From an uncultured Erythrobacter sp. (lineage in GTDB: Bacteria; Pseudomonadota; Alphaproteobacteria; Sphingomonadales; Sphingomonadaceae), in NCBI GenBank assembly GCA_947503155.1, contig CANNCL010000001.1, positions 248,001 to 312,000 of the forward strand: 64,000 nucleotides of DNA, read 5' to 3'. Both the position numbers and the translations under genes were made by a program. Below the pieces are notes generated by a model that did no database searches, was not told the DNA's origin, and saw only the letters and a list, made by a program, of their open reading frames with translations. Positions 19,278 through 27,701 of this stretch are shown in pieces; the stretch's first letter is position 1; each line of letters opens with the position of its first letter.

Positions 19278-20093
19278 ATGCCTGAATTACCAGAAGTCGA
19301 AACAACTGTGCGCGGCCTCGCGCGGCTCCTTGATGGACAGCGGATTGAGCGGGTCGTGTTGAATCGCCCCAATCTGCGCCGCCCTTTCCCGCCAGAATTG
19401 GTGCAGGTGATGACGGGCGCGCAGGTGACCGGCCTGTCGCGCCGCGCGAAATATGGCCTGATCCATGTCGACCGGGGCGTCACGTTGATTTTCCATCTTG
19501 GCATGAGCGGGCGCTGGCGGATCGACCCAGAAGAACCCGACAAACACGATCACATGATTGTTGAGACGGCAGACCACCAATTCGCCCTTTGCGATCCGAG
19601 GCGATTCGGGTCGGTTGATCTGGTGCAAACCGATGAGCTGGGCGCGTGGCCGCAATTCGCAAGCCTTGGGCCAGAGCCTTTGGGGCCGGACCTGACACCT
19701 TTACACCTGAAATCCGTGCTCAAAGGAAAAGTGCAGGCGATTAAACTGTGTCTGCTTGATCAGCGGGTGGTGGCCGGGCTTGGTAATATTTACGTGTGTG
19801 AGGCGCTGTGGCGGGCCGGTATCCACCCGCTCAAAGCGGGCGGCAAGGTCACGAAGCCCCAGTTTGAACGCCTCGTTCCGGTGATCCGCGAAGTCCTAGA
19901 AGCCTCGATCAGTGATGGCGGGTCATCCTTACGCGATTATGCCGCGCCGGACGGAGAGCTGGGATATTTCGCCACGCGTTTTGATGTCTATGGACGCGGC
20001 GCAGAAGCCTGTCACCGCGAGGATGGCGGCACCATTCGCCGGATAGCGCAAGGCGGCCGCAGCACATGGTATTGCCCGAAGTGTCAAAAGTAA
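19278..20093 (+). CDS. mutM: Formamidopyrimidine-DNA glycosylase
   Basis: Excises 8-oxoguanine and formamidopyrimidines and nicks the AP site. The product is 271 residues. The N-terminal PELPEVE supplies catalytic Pro (after Met removal) and Glu. The H2TH region holds LLDQRVVAGLGNIYVCEALW near 152. The C-terminal zinc finger is unusual: the distal pair CPKC is present, but the proximal pair reads ACHREDGGTIRR, with one Cys and no second Cys two residues on. ATG 19278 is chosen because the family starts exactly with MPELPEVE. Confidence 0.95.
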   Translation: MPELPEVETTVRGLARLLDGQRIERVVLNRPNLRRPFPPELVQVMTGAQVTGLSRRAKYGLIHVDRGVTLIFHLGMSGRWRIDPEEPDKHDHMIVETADHQFALCDPRRFGSVDLVQTDELGAWPQFASLGPEPLGPDLTPLHLKSVLKGKVQAIKLCLLDQRVVAGLGNIYVCEALWRAGIHPLKAGGKVTKPQFERLVPVIREVLEASISDGGSSLRDYAAPDGELGYFATRFDVYGRGAEACHREDGGTIRRIAQGGRSTWYCPKCQK

Positions 20094-20138
20094 CCGCGAC
20101 AAATGCGGCCAGTCTGGTCTGCCCGGCTCTAAGATTTC

Positions 20139-20167
20139 TTGACCTTTGCGCGTTCCCCGCTTACTTG
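20139..20167 (+). promoter_or_regulatory. Candidate rpsT promoter
   Basis: TTGACC at 20139-20144 and TACTTG at 20162-20167 with a 17-base spacer. It lies 110 bases before rpsT and resembles the spacing and bases seen before rpmH, rpmJ and rpoZ in this window. Confidence 0.45.
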
Positions 20168-20277
20168 GCGCGCTTTCCAGCGTGCGGGATGTGATTCCCC
20201 TGCGCCTTTTCGAATAGACCTAAGATTCATCCGGACCGCCATTTGCGGCCAGCACAAAACGCGAGACAGACAAAGAT

Positions 20278-20538
20278 ATGGCCAATTCGCCGCAAGCCCG
20301 CAAACGCATCCGTCGCAACAACGCCCGAGCCGAAGTGAACGGCGCGCGTGTCAGCCGCATTCGCGGTTTCGTGAAAAAGGTCGAATCGGCCTGCGAAGCC
20401 GGCGACAAAACTGCCGCTGCTGCTGCGCTTAAGGATGCTCAACCTGAAATGGCACGCGGCGTTGCACGCGGCGTGATGCATAAGAACACGGTCGCGCGCA
20501 AAATGTCGCGCCTTTCAAAGCGCGTCGCCGCACTTTGA
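20278..20538 (+). CDS. rpsT: 30S ribosomal protein S20
   Basis: A small basic 86-residue protein binding 16S rRNA. It begins [15 protein letters not shown] and ends with the family helix [19 protein letters not shown]. It has its own promoter and terminator and lies just upstream of dnaA, the usual order in this group. Confidence 0.97.
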   Translation: MANSPQARKRIRRNNARAEVNGARVSRIRGFVKKVESACEAGDKTAAAAALKDAQPEMARGVARGVMHKNTVARKMSRLSKRVAAL

Positions 20539-20605
20539 TTCGGCCCGAATCGGCAGCAGATTGCTGCGGCTGATACGTTAGTTTACATATCAAACCACTC
20601 GGTGA

Positions 20606-20614
20606 TGTGGATAA
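20606..20614 (-). promoter_or_regulatory. DnaA box, perfect TTATCCACA
   Basis: TGTGGATAA on the plus strand is the exact complement of the consensus TTATCCACA. It touches the base of the rpsT terminator and lies about 470 bases upstream of dnaA, which suits DnaA autoregulation or titration. Confidence 0.7.
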
Positions 20615-20643
20615 GGGCTGCGCCAATTGGCGCGGCCCTTTTC
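20614..20643 (+). terminator. Terminator after rpsT
   Basis: Stem AGGGCTGCGCC / GGCGCGGCCCT (11 bp with one G-U pair), loop AATT, then TTTT. Confidence 0.88.
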
Positions 20644-20892
20644 ATTTGTCGCAGATGAGGGGGAGTCAATCGCGGGAAACTTGAGGAAACTCAACGATTC
20701 GCATGGCTCAAAACACGATTATTCTGCTGAAACAGAGACTTGAACGCACGCCTGCGGGGTTGCGACGAGTCAACAACAATATTTAAGATTTATTGCAATT
20801 CGCTGCTTGCGCTAGAGGCCCTCCGGCTCTTAGTTCGTCTCTCACCCGGAGCCGGACAGCCCGGGGGTCATACAGTCTGATCAGGATGATCT

Positions 20893-20915
20893 CCTGCGAA
20901 ATATCGTTTCGCAGG
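20893..20915. repeat. Inverted repeat in the dnaA leader
   Basis: CCTGCGAAA and TTTCGCAGG form perfect 9-bp arms around TATCG. No T-run follows, so it is more likely an operator or leader hairpin than a terminator. Confidence 0.65.
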
Positions 20916-20943
20916 CTCAGGGGGATTTTGCCTGTCGTCAGGG

Positions 20944-20969
20944 TGCCGGTGTTTGGAATGCCGGTGTTT
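20944..20969. repeat. Direct repeat TGCCGGTGTTT in the dnaA leader
   Basis: Two perfect 11-base copies at 20944-20954 and 20959-20969, a 15-base period. They lie about 115 bases upstream of the dnaA start. Confidence 0.6.
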
Positions 20970-21082
20970 AGACTACGGGTAATTAGACAGCCTGATTTCC
21001 AGTTTGGGTGATGTCGAGACTGAAATTTGAGTGCCGTTCGGGACAAAGGTTCCGAAGGGGTTGAGAGAGTAGCGGGGAAGCA

Positions 21083-22543
21083 ATGGTGCACAAGATTAAC
21101 AAGACGCGGACAACGCGCGGAAATTCGGATGACGATCTCATGGAAGATGCCGAAGCCGTGAACCTTGCCGCCGATTGGGCTGACATCAGTCAGGGCCTGC
21201 GCAAGGATCTTGGTCATCAATTGCATAGCCAGTGGATCAAGCCGATTCAGGTTGGCGGGATCAACAAAGAAAACGGGATGCTGGACCTGTTCCTGCCGAC
21301 CGAATTTTCTGCCAATTGGGTGAAGGATCGCTTTCATGAGCGGCTTCAGCTGGCTTGGAAAATTGTGCGCGGCGACGTGCGCAATGTGAATATTCAAGTC
21401 CATCCCGGCCGCCGTCAGCTTCCTGAATTGCGCCTCGACGATGGTCGCCGCCCCGCCAATGATGGCGGCAGTGCGATTGCGGTTGCGGCGGGCACTATTG
21501 GCGATTCTGGTTTCACCAGTTCCGTGGGCCTTGACCCATCGCTGACCTTTGCGGCGTTTATTACAGGTGAGGCAAATGTGCTCGCTTGCAACGCCGCGCA
21601 GCGTATGGCGGCGACGGAACAACCGCAATTTTCGCCGCTCTATCTGAAAGGCGCGACGGGTCAGGGCAAAACCCATTTGCTCCACGCGATCGGCCACGCA
21701 TTCCTGCAATCGCATCCGCGCGCTCGCATCTTCTACTGTTCTGCAGAACGCTTCATGGTCGAATTCGTCCAAGCGCTCAAAGCCAATCAGATGATGGAAT
21801 TTAAGGCGCGTTTGCGCAGCTTTGATCTGCTGCTCGTGGACGACATCCAATTCATCATCGGCAAAGCATCGGCTCAGGAAGAATTGCTGTACACGATCGA
21901 TGCGCTGCTGGCCGAGGGCAAACGCCTGGTCTTTGCCGCTGATCGCGCTCCGCAAGCATTGGACGGGGTCGAACCGCGCCTGCTCAGCCGTCTTTCAATG
22001 GGCCTTGTCGCCGATATTCAGGCGGCGGATATTGAACTGCGCAAGAAAATCTTGGAATCAAAGCTTCAGCGTTTTGCGCCGCTTTCGGTGCCAGAGGATG
22101 TCATCGAGTTCCTCGCCCGCACTATTACGCGCAATGTTCGCGAATTGGTCGGCGGACTGAATAAGCTGATCGCTTACGCTCAACTAACCGGCCAAGAAGT
22201 GTCGCTGAACCTCGCAGAGGAACAGCTGACAGATATCCTGTCCGCGAATCGCCGGCGGATCACGATTGACGAAATTCAGCGCACGGTTTGCCAATTTTAC
22301 CGGATCGACCGCAGCGAAATGTCATCAAAGCGCCGCGCGCGCGCCGTGGTGCGCCCGCGTCAGGTGGCGATGTATCTGTCAAAGGTGCTCACGCCGCGTA
22401 GCTATCCCGAAATCGGCCGTAAATTCGGCGGACGCGATCATTCAACCGTGATCCATGCGGTTCGCTTGATCGAAGATTTGCGCACCCGCGACGCGGATAT
22501 GGACGGCGATGTGCGCAGCTTGCTGAGGCAACTCGAAAGCTAA
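21083..22543 (+). CDS. dnaA: Chromosomal replication initiator DnaA
   Basis: A AAA+ ATPase that opens the origin and recruits DnaB. 486 residues: N-terminal domain I (to about 105), a short variable linker, an AAA+ domain with Walker A GATGQGKTHLL near 190 and Walker B LLLVDDIQF near 252, and the C-terminal DNA-binding domain with the family signature (FGGRDHSTVIHA near 450). The start at 21083 has a GGGGAAG ribosome site; Met20 is an alternative. dnaB lies 31 kb away in this window. Confidence 0.98.
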   Translation: MVHKINKTRTTRGNSDDDLMEDAEAVNLAADWADISQGLRKDLGHQLHSQWIKPIQVGGINKENGMLDLFLPTEFSANWVKDRFHERLQLAWKIVRGDVRNVNIQVHPGRRQLPELRLDDGRRPANDGGSAIAVAAGTIGDSGFTSSVGLDPSLTFAAFITGEANVLACNAAQRMAATEQPQFSPLYLKGATGQGKTHLLHAIGHAFLQSHPRARIFYCSAERFMVEFVQALKANQMMEFKARLRSFDLLLVDDIQFIIGKASAQEELLYTIDALLAEGKRLVFAADRAPQALDGVEPRLLSRLSMGLVADIQAADIELRKKILESKLQRFAPLSVPEDVIEFLARTITRNVRELVGGLNKLIAYAQLTGQEVSLNLAEEQLTDILSANRRRITIDEIQRTVCQFYRIDRSEMSSKRRARAVVRPRQVAMYLSKVLTPRSYPEIGRKFGGRDHSTVIHAVRLIEDLRTRDADMDGDVRSLLRQLES

Positions 22544-22601
22544 GTTCTCGCGGCTTACGAACGCTTCGCCGCCCACAACGCCTCAACACTCTATCCCAGC
22601 T

Positions 22602-22635
22602 CTGTCGACAGCCTTACGCACAAGGCTGTCGACAG
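22602..22635. repeat. Hairpin of two 10-bp palindromes downstream of dnaA
   Basis: CTGTCGACAGCCTT and AAGGCTGTCGACAG form perfect 14-bp arms around ACGCAC. Each arm holds the self-complementary decamer CTGTCGACAG. No T-run follows, so it is not a standard terminator. It lies between the dnaA stop and the DUF983 start. Confidence 0.8.
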
Positions 22636-22664
22636 GCTGTGGGCGGGATGCCAACAGGTTTTGT

Positions 22665-23099
22665 ATGGTATCTCCGACCGCTACTCCCGCTCAGATTGAC
22701 CTGCCGACCGGCGCATTTCCTGCGATTATGCGGGGCCTGCGCGCAAAGTGCCCGCGCTGCGGCGAAGGCGCGTTGTTTCGCGCATGGATCAAGCCAGTCG
22801 ATCATTGCAGCCATTGCGCCCATGATTGGTCTGTCCAGCAAGCGGATGATTTCCCGGCCTATATCGGGATTTTCGTAACCGGGCATTTGCTGGCACCTGT
22901 TGTGATCGCGCTCATCGGCACATTCGGATTATCGGCTATGGCGACGCTCGCCATCATTCTGCCGATTGCGATTGTGATGACTTTGGCGATGCTTCACCCG
23001 GTTAAGGGCGGCGTGATCGCGCTGCTTTGGTGGTGGGGCGTCGGCGCGTTTAAGCAGGAACGCCGAATTGCCTGCGAAACGCCGAAGGACGAGCTATGA
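22665..23099 (+). CDS. DUF983 membrane protein
   Basis: 144 residues. The N-terminal part has two CxxC-type pairs (CPRCGEG near 29 and CSHCAHDW near 48) that probably bind zinc, followed by two hydrophobic segments (GIFVTGHLLAPVVIALIGTFGL and MATLAIILPIAIVMTLAML). This layout is the DUF983 family; its function is unknown. Its end overlaps the next start by 4 bases (ATGA). Confidence 0.9.
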   Translation: MVSPTATPAQIDLPTGAFPAIMRGLRAKCPRCGEGALFRAWIKPVDHCSHCAHDWSVQQADDFPAYIGIFVTGHLLAPVVIALIGTFGLSAMATLAIILPIAIVMTLAMLHPVKGGVIALLWWWGVGAFKQERRIACETPKDEL

Positions 23100-23878
23100 C
23101 TGACGCGCCCTCTCCGCTCTCCCCTACCCGCCTCGACCGCTTCGCCCGCCATATCGTGCTGCCCGAAATTGGCGGTGCGGGTCAGGTTGCGCTGGCTGGG
23201 AAGCATATTGCCGTGATCGGTCTGGGCGGAATCGGATCGCCCGCTCTGCAATATTTGGCGGGCGCGGGAATTGGGCGATTTACTCTGGTCGATGATGACG
23301 TTGTCGATGCCTCCAACTTGCAACGCCAAACGATCTTCACCGCGCGCGATGTCGGCCATGGCAAAGCAACCAGCGCACGCCGCTGGCTCGCCAATTTTGA
23401 CGACGCTTTGGACGTGACCCTGAGCGATACGCGCATCACTTCAGATAACGCCGCTGACTTATTGGACGGTGTCGATCTGGTCCTTGATGGGACAGACAAT
23501 TTCGCGACCCGGCTGGCGGTCTCCGATGCTTGTGTGCGCGCCAATGTGCCGCTGCTGTCCGCCGCTGTTGGGCGGTTCCAGGGGCAAGTCGGAGCCTTCG
23601 CCGGGCATTTGCCGGGTCATGCCTGTTACCGCTGTTTCGTTGGCGATGCCTTTGATGCGGAGGATTGCGACACATGCGCCGAAGACGGGATGTTGGGCGC
23701 GATGGCGGGTTGGACCGGCAGTTTCGCCGCAATGCAGGCGGTGCGGATTTTGCTCAGCGGGGTCAGCCGGTTCGGTCAACCGATGTGGGGCAAACTACAT
23801 ATCCTCGATGGAATGGCGCCCGGGATGCGGACGCTGACAATTGGCAAGGATGACGGCTGTAAAGGATGCGGGGCCTAG
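23096..23878 (+). CDS. MoeB/ThiF-type adenylyltransferase
   Basis: An E1-like enzyme that adenylates the C-terminal glycine of a ubiquitin-like sulfur carrier (MoaD or ThiS). 260 residues: Rossmann motif GLGGIGS near 43, DDDVVDASNLQRQ near 63, zinc cysteines CYRC and CKGC, and the catalytic Cys in CDTCAEDGMLGAM near 195. There is no rhodanese domain, so it is the short MoeB/HesA form. Neither moaD nor thiS is adjacent, so the partner is open. Confidence 0.9.
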   Translation: MTDAPSPLSPTRLDRFARHIVLPEIGGAGQVALAGKHIAVIGLGGIGSPALQYLAGAGIGRFTLVDDDVVDASNLQRQTIFTARDVGHGKATSARRWLANFDDALDVTLSDTRITSDNAADLLDGVDLVLDGTDNFATRLAVSDACVRANVPLLSAAVGRFQGQVGAFAGHLPGHACYRCFVGDAFDAEDCDTCAEDGMLGAMAGWTGSFAAMQAVRILLSGVSRFGQPMWGKLHILDGMAPGMRTLTIGKDDGCKGCGA

Positions 23879-23879
23879 C

Positions 23880-24284
23880 ATGACCGATAAATCCAATTCG
23901 AATGAGCTCGCCGAGGACCGGACCGATCTAGCGGAGGACCGCACGGATTGGGCCGAAGACCGCACAATCATGGCGAATGAGCGAACCTTTGCAGGGTGGA
24001 TGCGCACAGGGCTTGCCACGGTCGGAATTGGGCTTGGCTTCAACGCTTTGTTCGAAAAGCTTGAGCCGAGCTGGGCACCCAAGGCGATTGCCACTTTGTT
24101 TATCGCAATCGGGATTTTCATTTTCTGGGCGGCGCAGCGCAATGGGTGCGCCGTTCAATCAAGACTGGACGCACATGAGGCATCCCCTTTGAAGCCCACC
24201 AATCTCAAACTGATCGCGGCCGCAATGGCCTTTGCCAGCCTGTGCCTAGCGGTTGGAATATGGGCCATCGACCTTCCTGATTGA
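23880..24284 (+). CDS. DUF202/YidH-like membrane protein with N-terminal heptad repeats
   Basis: 134 residues with three hydrophobic segments. The DUF202 core NERTFAGWMRTGLA (from residue 33) follows a run of heptads: LAEDRTD, LAEDRTD, WAEDRTI and MANERTF (residues 10-37), so the family motif itself looks like the last unit of a repeat. ATG 23880 lies one base after the moeB-like stop, so it is coupled. The function is unknown. Confidence 0.85.
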   Translation: MTDKSNSNELAEDRTDLAEDRTDWAEDRTIMANERTFAGWMRTGLATVGIGLGFNALFEKLEPSWAPKAIATLFIAIGIFIFWAAQRNGCAVQSRLDAHEASPLKPTNLKLIAAAMAFASLCLAVGIWAIDLPD

Positions 24285-24989
24285 TCAGTTAGCGAGCATC
24301 TCGTCCACCCATGCGGGCACCAATTCGCTCGCTCGCCCGTGACGCGATTCGGCGAAGAAATGGCTTCCCTCGCTCGGCTCTAGATTCAATTCTAACGTCG
24401 CCGCGCCTGCCCCCCGCGCCTCCTGCACAAAACCCGCCGCCGGATAGACCGCGCCGCTTGTGCCAATGCTCACAAACAAATCGCAGGTGCTCAGCGCGGC
24501 GTAGATCCGCTCCATTTGATAGGGCATTTCGCCAAACCACACGACGTCCGGACGCAGGCTTGGCGACTGGCAGATGGGGCATTTGGGCCGGCCTAACATC
24601 GGCGCATCCCATGCGGAGCGCATTTCGCAGGACTGGCATAAAGCGCGCTTCAATTCGCCATGCATGTGCAGCACCTGTTTAGAGCCGCCGCGTTCATGCA
24701 GATCATCGACATTTTGCGTGACTAACAAAACATCGCCGGAATACTGCGACGCCAATCGCGCAAGCGCGCGGTGGGCCGCATTGGGCTCTACTGACGCCAA
24801 AGCCGCCCGGCGCGCATCATAAAAGCCCAGCACCAATTCAGGGTCGCGGCCAAAGCCTTCGGGGGTCGCGACATCCTCAACCTTGTGTTGTTCCCACAGC
24901 CCCCCGGCAGAACGAAAAGTGTCGATCCCGCTTTCGGCGGAAATGCCGGCTCCTGTAAGAATGACGATACTGCGCGTGTCATTGGTCAT
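24285..24989 (-). CDS. cobB: NAD-dependent protein deacylase (sirtuin)
   Basis: Removes acyl groups from lysines using NAD. 234 residues: GAGISAESGI near 13, TQNVDDLHERGG near 90, catalytic His in HMHGE, and zinc cysteines CQSC and CPIC. Class III marks (Tyr and Arg of YDARRAA near 54-58) suggest desuccinylase activity. ATG 24989 is used; the longer frame has no family residues. It ends directly against the DUF202 stop and is divergent from the acyltransferase with only 43 bases between starts. Confidence 0.94.
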   Translation of the reverse strand: MTNDTRSIVILTGAGISAESGIDTFRSAGGLWEQHKVEDVATPEGFGRDPELVLGFYDARRAALASVEPNAAHRALARLASQYSGDVLLVTQNVDDLHERGGSKQVLHMHGELKRALCQSCEMRSAWDAPMLGRPKCPICQSPSLRPDVVWFGEMPYQMERIYAALSTCDLFVSIGTSGAVYPAAGFVQEARGAGAATLELNLEPSEGSHFFAESRHGRASELVPAWVDEMLAN

Positions 24990-25032
24990 GTGGCCGGAAT
25001 GTTTACCATATTGCCCTAAGTGGCAAGCCAAT

Positions 25033-26904
25033 ATGAGCAGCCCTACGCGCCTATCCTCTGATCATTCATACCGCCCCGATATTGACGGGTTGCGGGCGCT
25101 CGCCGTGCTGCCGGTGCTGCTTTACCACGCCAAAGTTCCGGGTTTTTCGGGCGGGTTTATCGGGGTCGATATCTTCTTCGTCATTTCCGGTTTCCTCATA
25201 ACGGGCATAATTGTGCGCGAAGTGGATGCCGGCGAATTTTCGATCCTGACTTTCTATGAACGGCGCGCGCGGCGCATCTTACCCGCCTTGTTAGCGATGA
25301 TCGGTTTCGTACTGATCGCGGCGAGCTTGTTATTTTTACCGCATGATTTTGCCGGGGTCGCGCCGTCTGCATTGGCGGCGATTGGTTTCCTTGCGAATGT
25401 CTATCTGTTTACCCAGACCGGCTATTTTCAGGCCTCCTCAGAGACAACCCCGCTGCTCCATACATGGTCACTAGGCGTCGAGGAGCAAGTCTATATTGGC
25501 CTGCCAATCCTGCTCATTTTGATCGCCAGATATATCCCAACGTGGCGGCTAAAAACGGTCGTCGCAATCACATTGGTTAGCTTTGTTTGGGCGGTTTTCA
25601 AACAGGCTGATATCGACGGATTTGCCTTTTACATGTTGCCGACACGGGCGTGGGAGATGTTTGCTGGGTCGCTGCTGGCATTGGGTGTGGTTCCCGCGAT
25701 TAAGCGTCGCTGGCTCGCGGAAATTCTCTGCGGCGGGGCCGTCGCGGCGATCATTGCGGCGACTGTGCTTTACGATCGGCATACGGTTTTTCCCGGCATG
25801 GCGGCGCTGGTTCCGGTGCTGGCGGCGGCGGCTTTGATCCATGCTGCGCCGGGGACGTGGGTTGGCCGGATGCTTTCGCTAAAAGGGCCGGTTTGGATCG
25901 GACTTATCAGCTATTCGCTCTATCTGTGGCATTGGCCAATGATCGTGTTCTGGCGCTACACGCTTGATGAAAAGCTCACCGGTTTGCATTCCGCCGCGCT
26001 GATTGCGGGGTCGATCGCGGTTGCTTGGGCAAGTTGGCGGTTTATTGAACAACCATTCCGCAGCAAAACACGCTTTCCCACACAACGCATTTGGCGCTGG
26101 AGCGCGGGCGGCATGGGGATCGTCGCGGCTGTTTCGTTAGCATTGATGGCGCAAGGCGGATGGCAGGGGCGGTTTGATGCCGAAACACTGCGCTTTGCCA
26201 GCGCCTCTTCCGATTACAGCCCTGTCCGCGCAGCCTGCGTTGCGGACCGGGTCGCAGATCATTCGCCCGATTGCACTTTGGGCGGCGATGCAGAGCCATC
26301 GGCCATCATTTGGGGTGACAGCCATGCGGTAGAAATCGCGTGGGCGCTGGGCGAACGTTACGGCGCAAATGGGGCGGCGATCGTGCAACGCACGCGCGGC
26401 AGCTGCCCGCCCGTCACCGGTTATGACCCGATCGGTGATCCGCGCTGCGCGCTGTTCAACGCGGGCGTGATCGAGGAGATAGCGCAGACCAAGACCCTGC
26501 AGACCGTTTATCTAGCGGCCTATTGGAAACAAGACCCCTACCGGCTTGCCCATGTCGACGCATTGCTCAGCGAGACCATTGCCCGGTTGCAAGCACTTGA
26601 GAAAACAGTCGTTCTGATTGGCCCAATCCCAACGCAGCCCGCCACCGTCCCGCGATTGCTGGCGCAGCGCGGTAATGATGCGCCGACATTGCCGGTGGCC
26701 GAATTCCGCACGAAAACCGCATGGTTCACTCAACGCTTCCCCGAATGGCGCGCGCGCGGCGTGGACATCATCGAACCAATTGACCGGCTAACTCGCAACG
26801 ATCAGACCATCATAGTTGCAGGAGATAGCCCGCTCTATTACGATGACAATCATCTAAGTTTGGCCGGTGCGCGGCACATTCTAGGCGATATGCCAGCGGA
26901 ATAG
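25033..26904 (+). CDS. OafA/YrhL-type membrane acyltransferase with SGNH domain
   Basis: Transfers acyl groups to surface polysaccharide or related acceptors. 623 residues: an acyltransferase-3 membrane domain of about ten helices (residues 10-380, with YRPDIDGLRALAV and LLYHAK near the start and the FERR-like YERRARRILPA), then a periplasmic SGNH domain with Ser in WGDSHA near 434 and a C-terminal DDNHLS motif. The target is unknown; no polysaccharide cluster is adjacent. Confidence 0.92.
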   Translation: MSSPTRLSSDHSYRPDIDGLRALAVLPVLLYHAKVPGFSGGFIGVDIFFVISGFLITGIIVREVDAGEFSILTFYERRARRILPALLAMIGFVLIAASLLFLPHDFAGVAPSALAAIGFLANVYLFTQTGYFQASSETTPLLHTWSLGVEEQVYIGLPILLILIARYIPTWRLKTVVAITLVSFVWAVFKQADIDGFAFYMLPTRAWEMFAGSLLALGVVPAIKRRWLAEILCGGAVAAIIAATVLYDRHTVFPGMAALVPVLAAAALIHAAPGTWVGRMLSLKGPVWIGLISYSLYLWHWPMIVFWRYTLDEKLTGLHSAALIAGSIAVAWASWRFIEQPFRSKTRFPTQRIWRWSAGGMGIVAAVSLALMAQGGWQGRFDAETLRFASASSDYSPVRAACVADRVADHSPDCTLGGDAEPSAIIWGDSHAVEIAWALGERYGANGAAIVQRTRGSCPPVTGYDPIGDPRCALFNAGVIEEIAQTKTLQTVYLAAYWKQDPYRLAHVDALLSETIARLQALEKTVVLIGPIPTQPATVPRLLAQRGNDAPTLPVAEFRTKTAWFTQRFPEWRARGVDIIEPIDRLTRNDQTIIVAGDSPLYYDDNHLSLAGARHILGDMPAE

Positions 26905-26943
26905 TCAGCGCAGATCATAAAGTCCGGCCCCGAAGGGAAACGA

Positions 26944-27675
26944 ATGTCAAACTTTGCGGTGATCGGTCACAAAGGGCGCATGGGTCAGGCGCTGTCGCAG
27001 GCGATCGAGCAAGCCGGACACACGCTGAGCATCGGTGTTGATATTGGCGGCGATCCGGCAGTTTTGGTGGGCCAATGCGACGTAATTGTCGATTTTTCCG
27101 CGCCACAGGCATTGGCCGCTAACCTTGCTGCGGCGAAGGTGGCTGGCATTCCTATTCTGATCGGCACGACCGGCCTAGAGGACGCGCATTTCGCCGCCAT
27201 TGATGACGCCGCTGCCGCGATCCCAGTCCTGCAAACCGGCAACACATCGCTGGGCGTGACGCTGCTTGCGCATTTGGTGCAAGAGGCGGCGGCAAAGCTG
27301 GGACCGGACTGGGATATCGAGGTTCTGGAAATGCATCACCGGCATAAGGTCGATGCGCCATCTGGCACGGCAAAACTGTTGGGCGAAGCGGCGGCGCGCG
27401 GACGCGGAATTGATCTGGCGAGCAATATGGAGAGCGGGCGGCACGGTCACACGGGCGCGCGCGAAACCGGTGCGATCGGCTTTGCTGCCCTGCGAGGCGG
27501 CAGCGTTGCCGGCGATCACAGCGTCATTCTGGCGGGCGATGAAGAACGCATCACCCTGTCGCACTCCGCCGAAAACCGTATGATCTTTGCGCGCGGTGCG
27601 GTTCGTGGAGCCGCATGGCTCCTTGGCCGGGAACCGGGTCGCTACACGATGAATGATGTGCTGGGGCTAACCTAA
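26944..27675 (+). CDS. dapB: 4-hydroxy-tetrahydrodipicolinate reductase
   Basis: NAD(P)H-dependent step of lysine and diaminopimelate synthesis. 243 residues with the nucleotide loop GHKGRMG near 8, GTTGL near 76 and the catalytic HHRHKVDAPSGTA near 130. A GAAGGGAAACG ribosome site precedes the ATG. dapE of the same pathway is 4 kb away on the other strand. Confidence 0.97.
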   Translation: MSNFAVIGHKGRMGQALSQAIEQAGHTLSIGVDIGGDPAVLVGQCDVIVDFSAPQALAANLAAAKVAGIPILIGTTGLEDAHFAAIDDAAAAIPVLQTGNTSLGVTLLAHLVQEAAAKLGPDWDIEVLEMHHRHKVDAPSGTAKLLGEAAARGRGIDLASNMESGRHGHTGARETGAIGFAALRGGSVAGDHSVILAGDEERITLSHSAENRMIFARGAVRGAAWLLGREPGRYTMNDVLGLT

Positions 27676-27701
27676 GCACCAAAAGAGAGTTGAGGGACCC
27701 A

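Larger units (their letters stand above)
20539..21082. other. dnaA leader and control region
   Basis: 544 bases with no supported gene. In order it holds a perfect DnaA box, the rpsT terminator, an AT-rich patch (about 20771-20800), a 9-bp inverted repeat and an 11-bp direct repeat. It is probably the dnaA promoter and autoregulatory region; whether it also acts as origin is not shown. Confidence 0.6.

Noticed and set aside
20539..21082. Calling this interval the chromosome origin
   Set aside because: Only one perfect DnaA box is seen. Origins in this group are often not next to dnaA, and strand skew cannot be measured here.
20783..21955. 390-codon open frame antisense to dnaA and its leader
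   Set aside because: dnaA is certain on the other strand; this frame has shadow composition only.
22602..22635. Standard terminator for dnaA
   Set aside because: The stem is strong but no T-run follows, so only a hairpin or operator is claimed.
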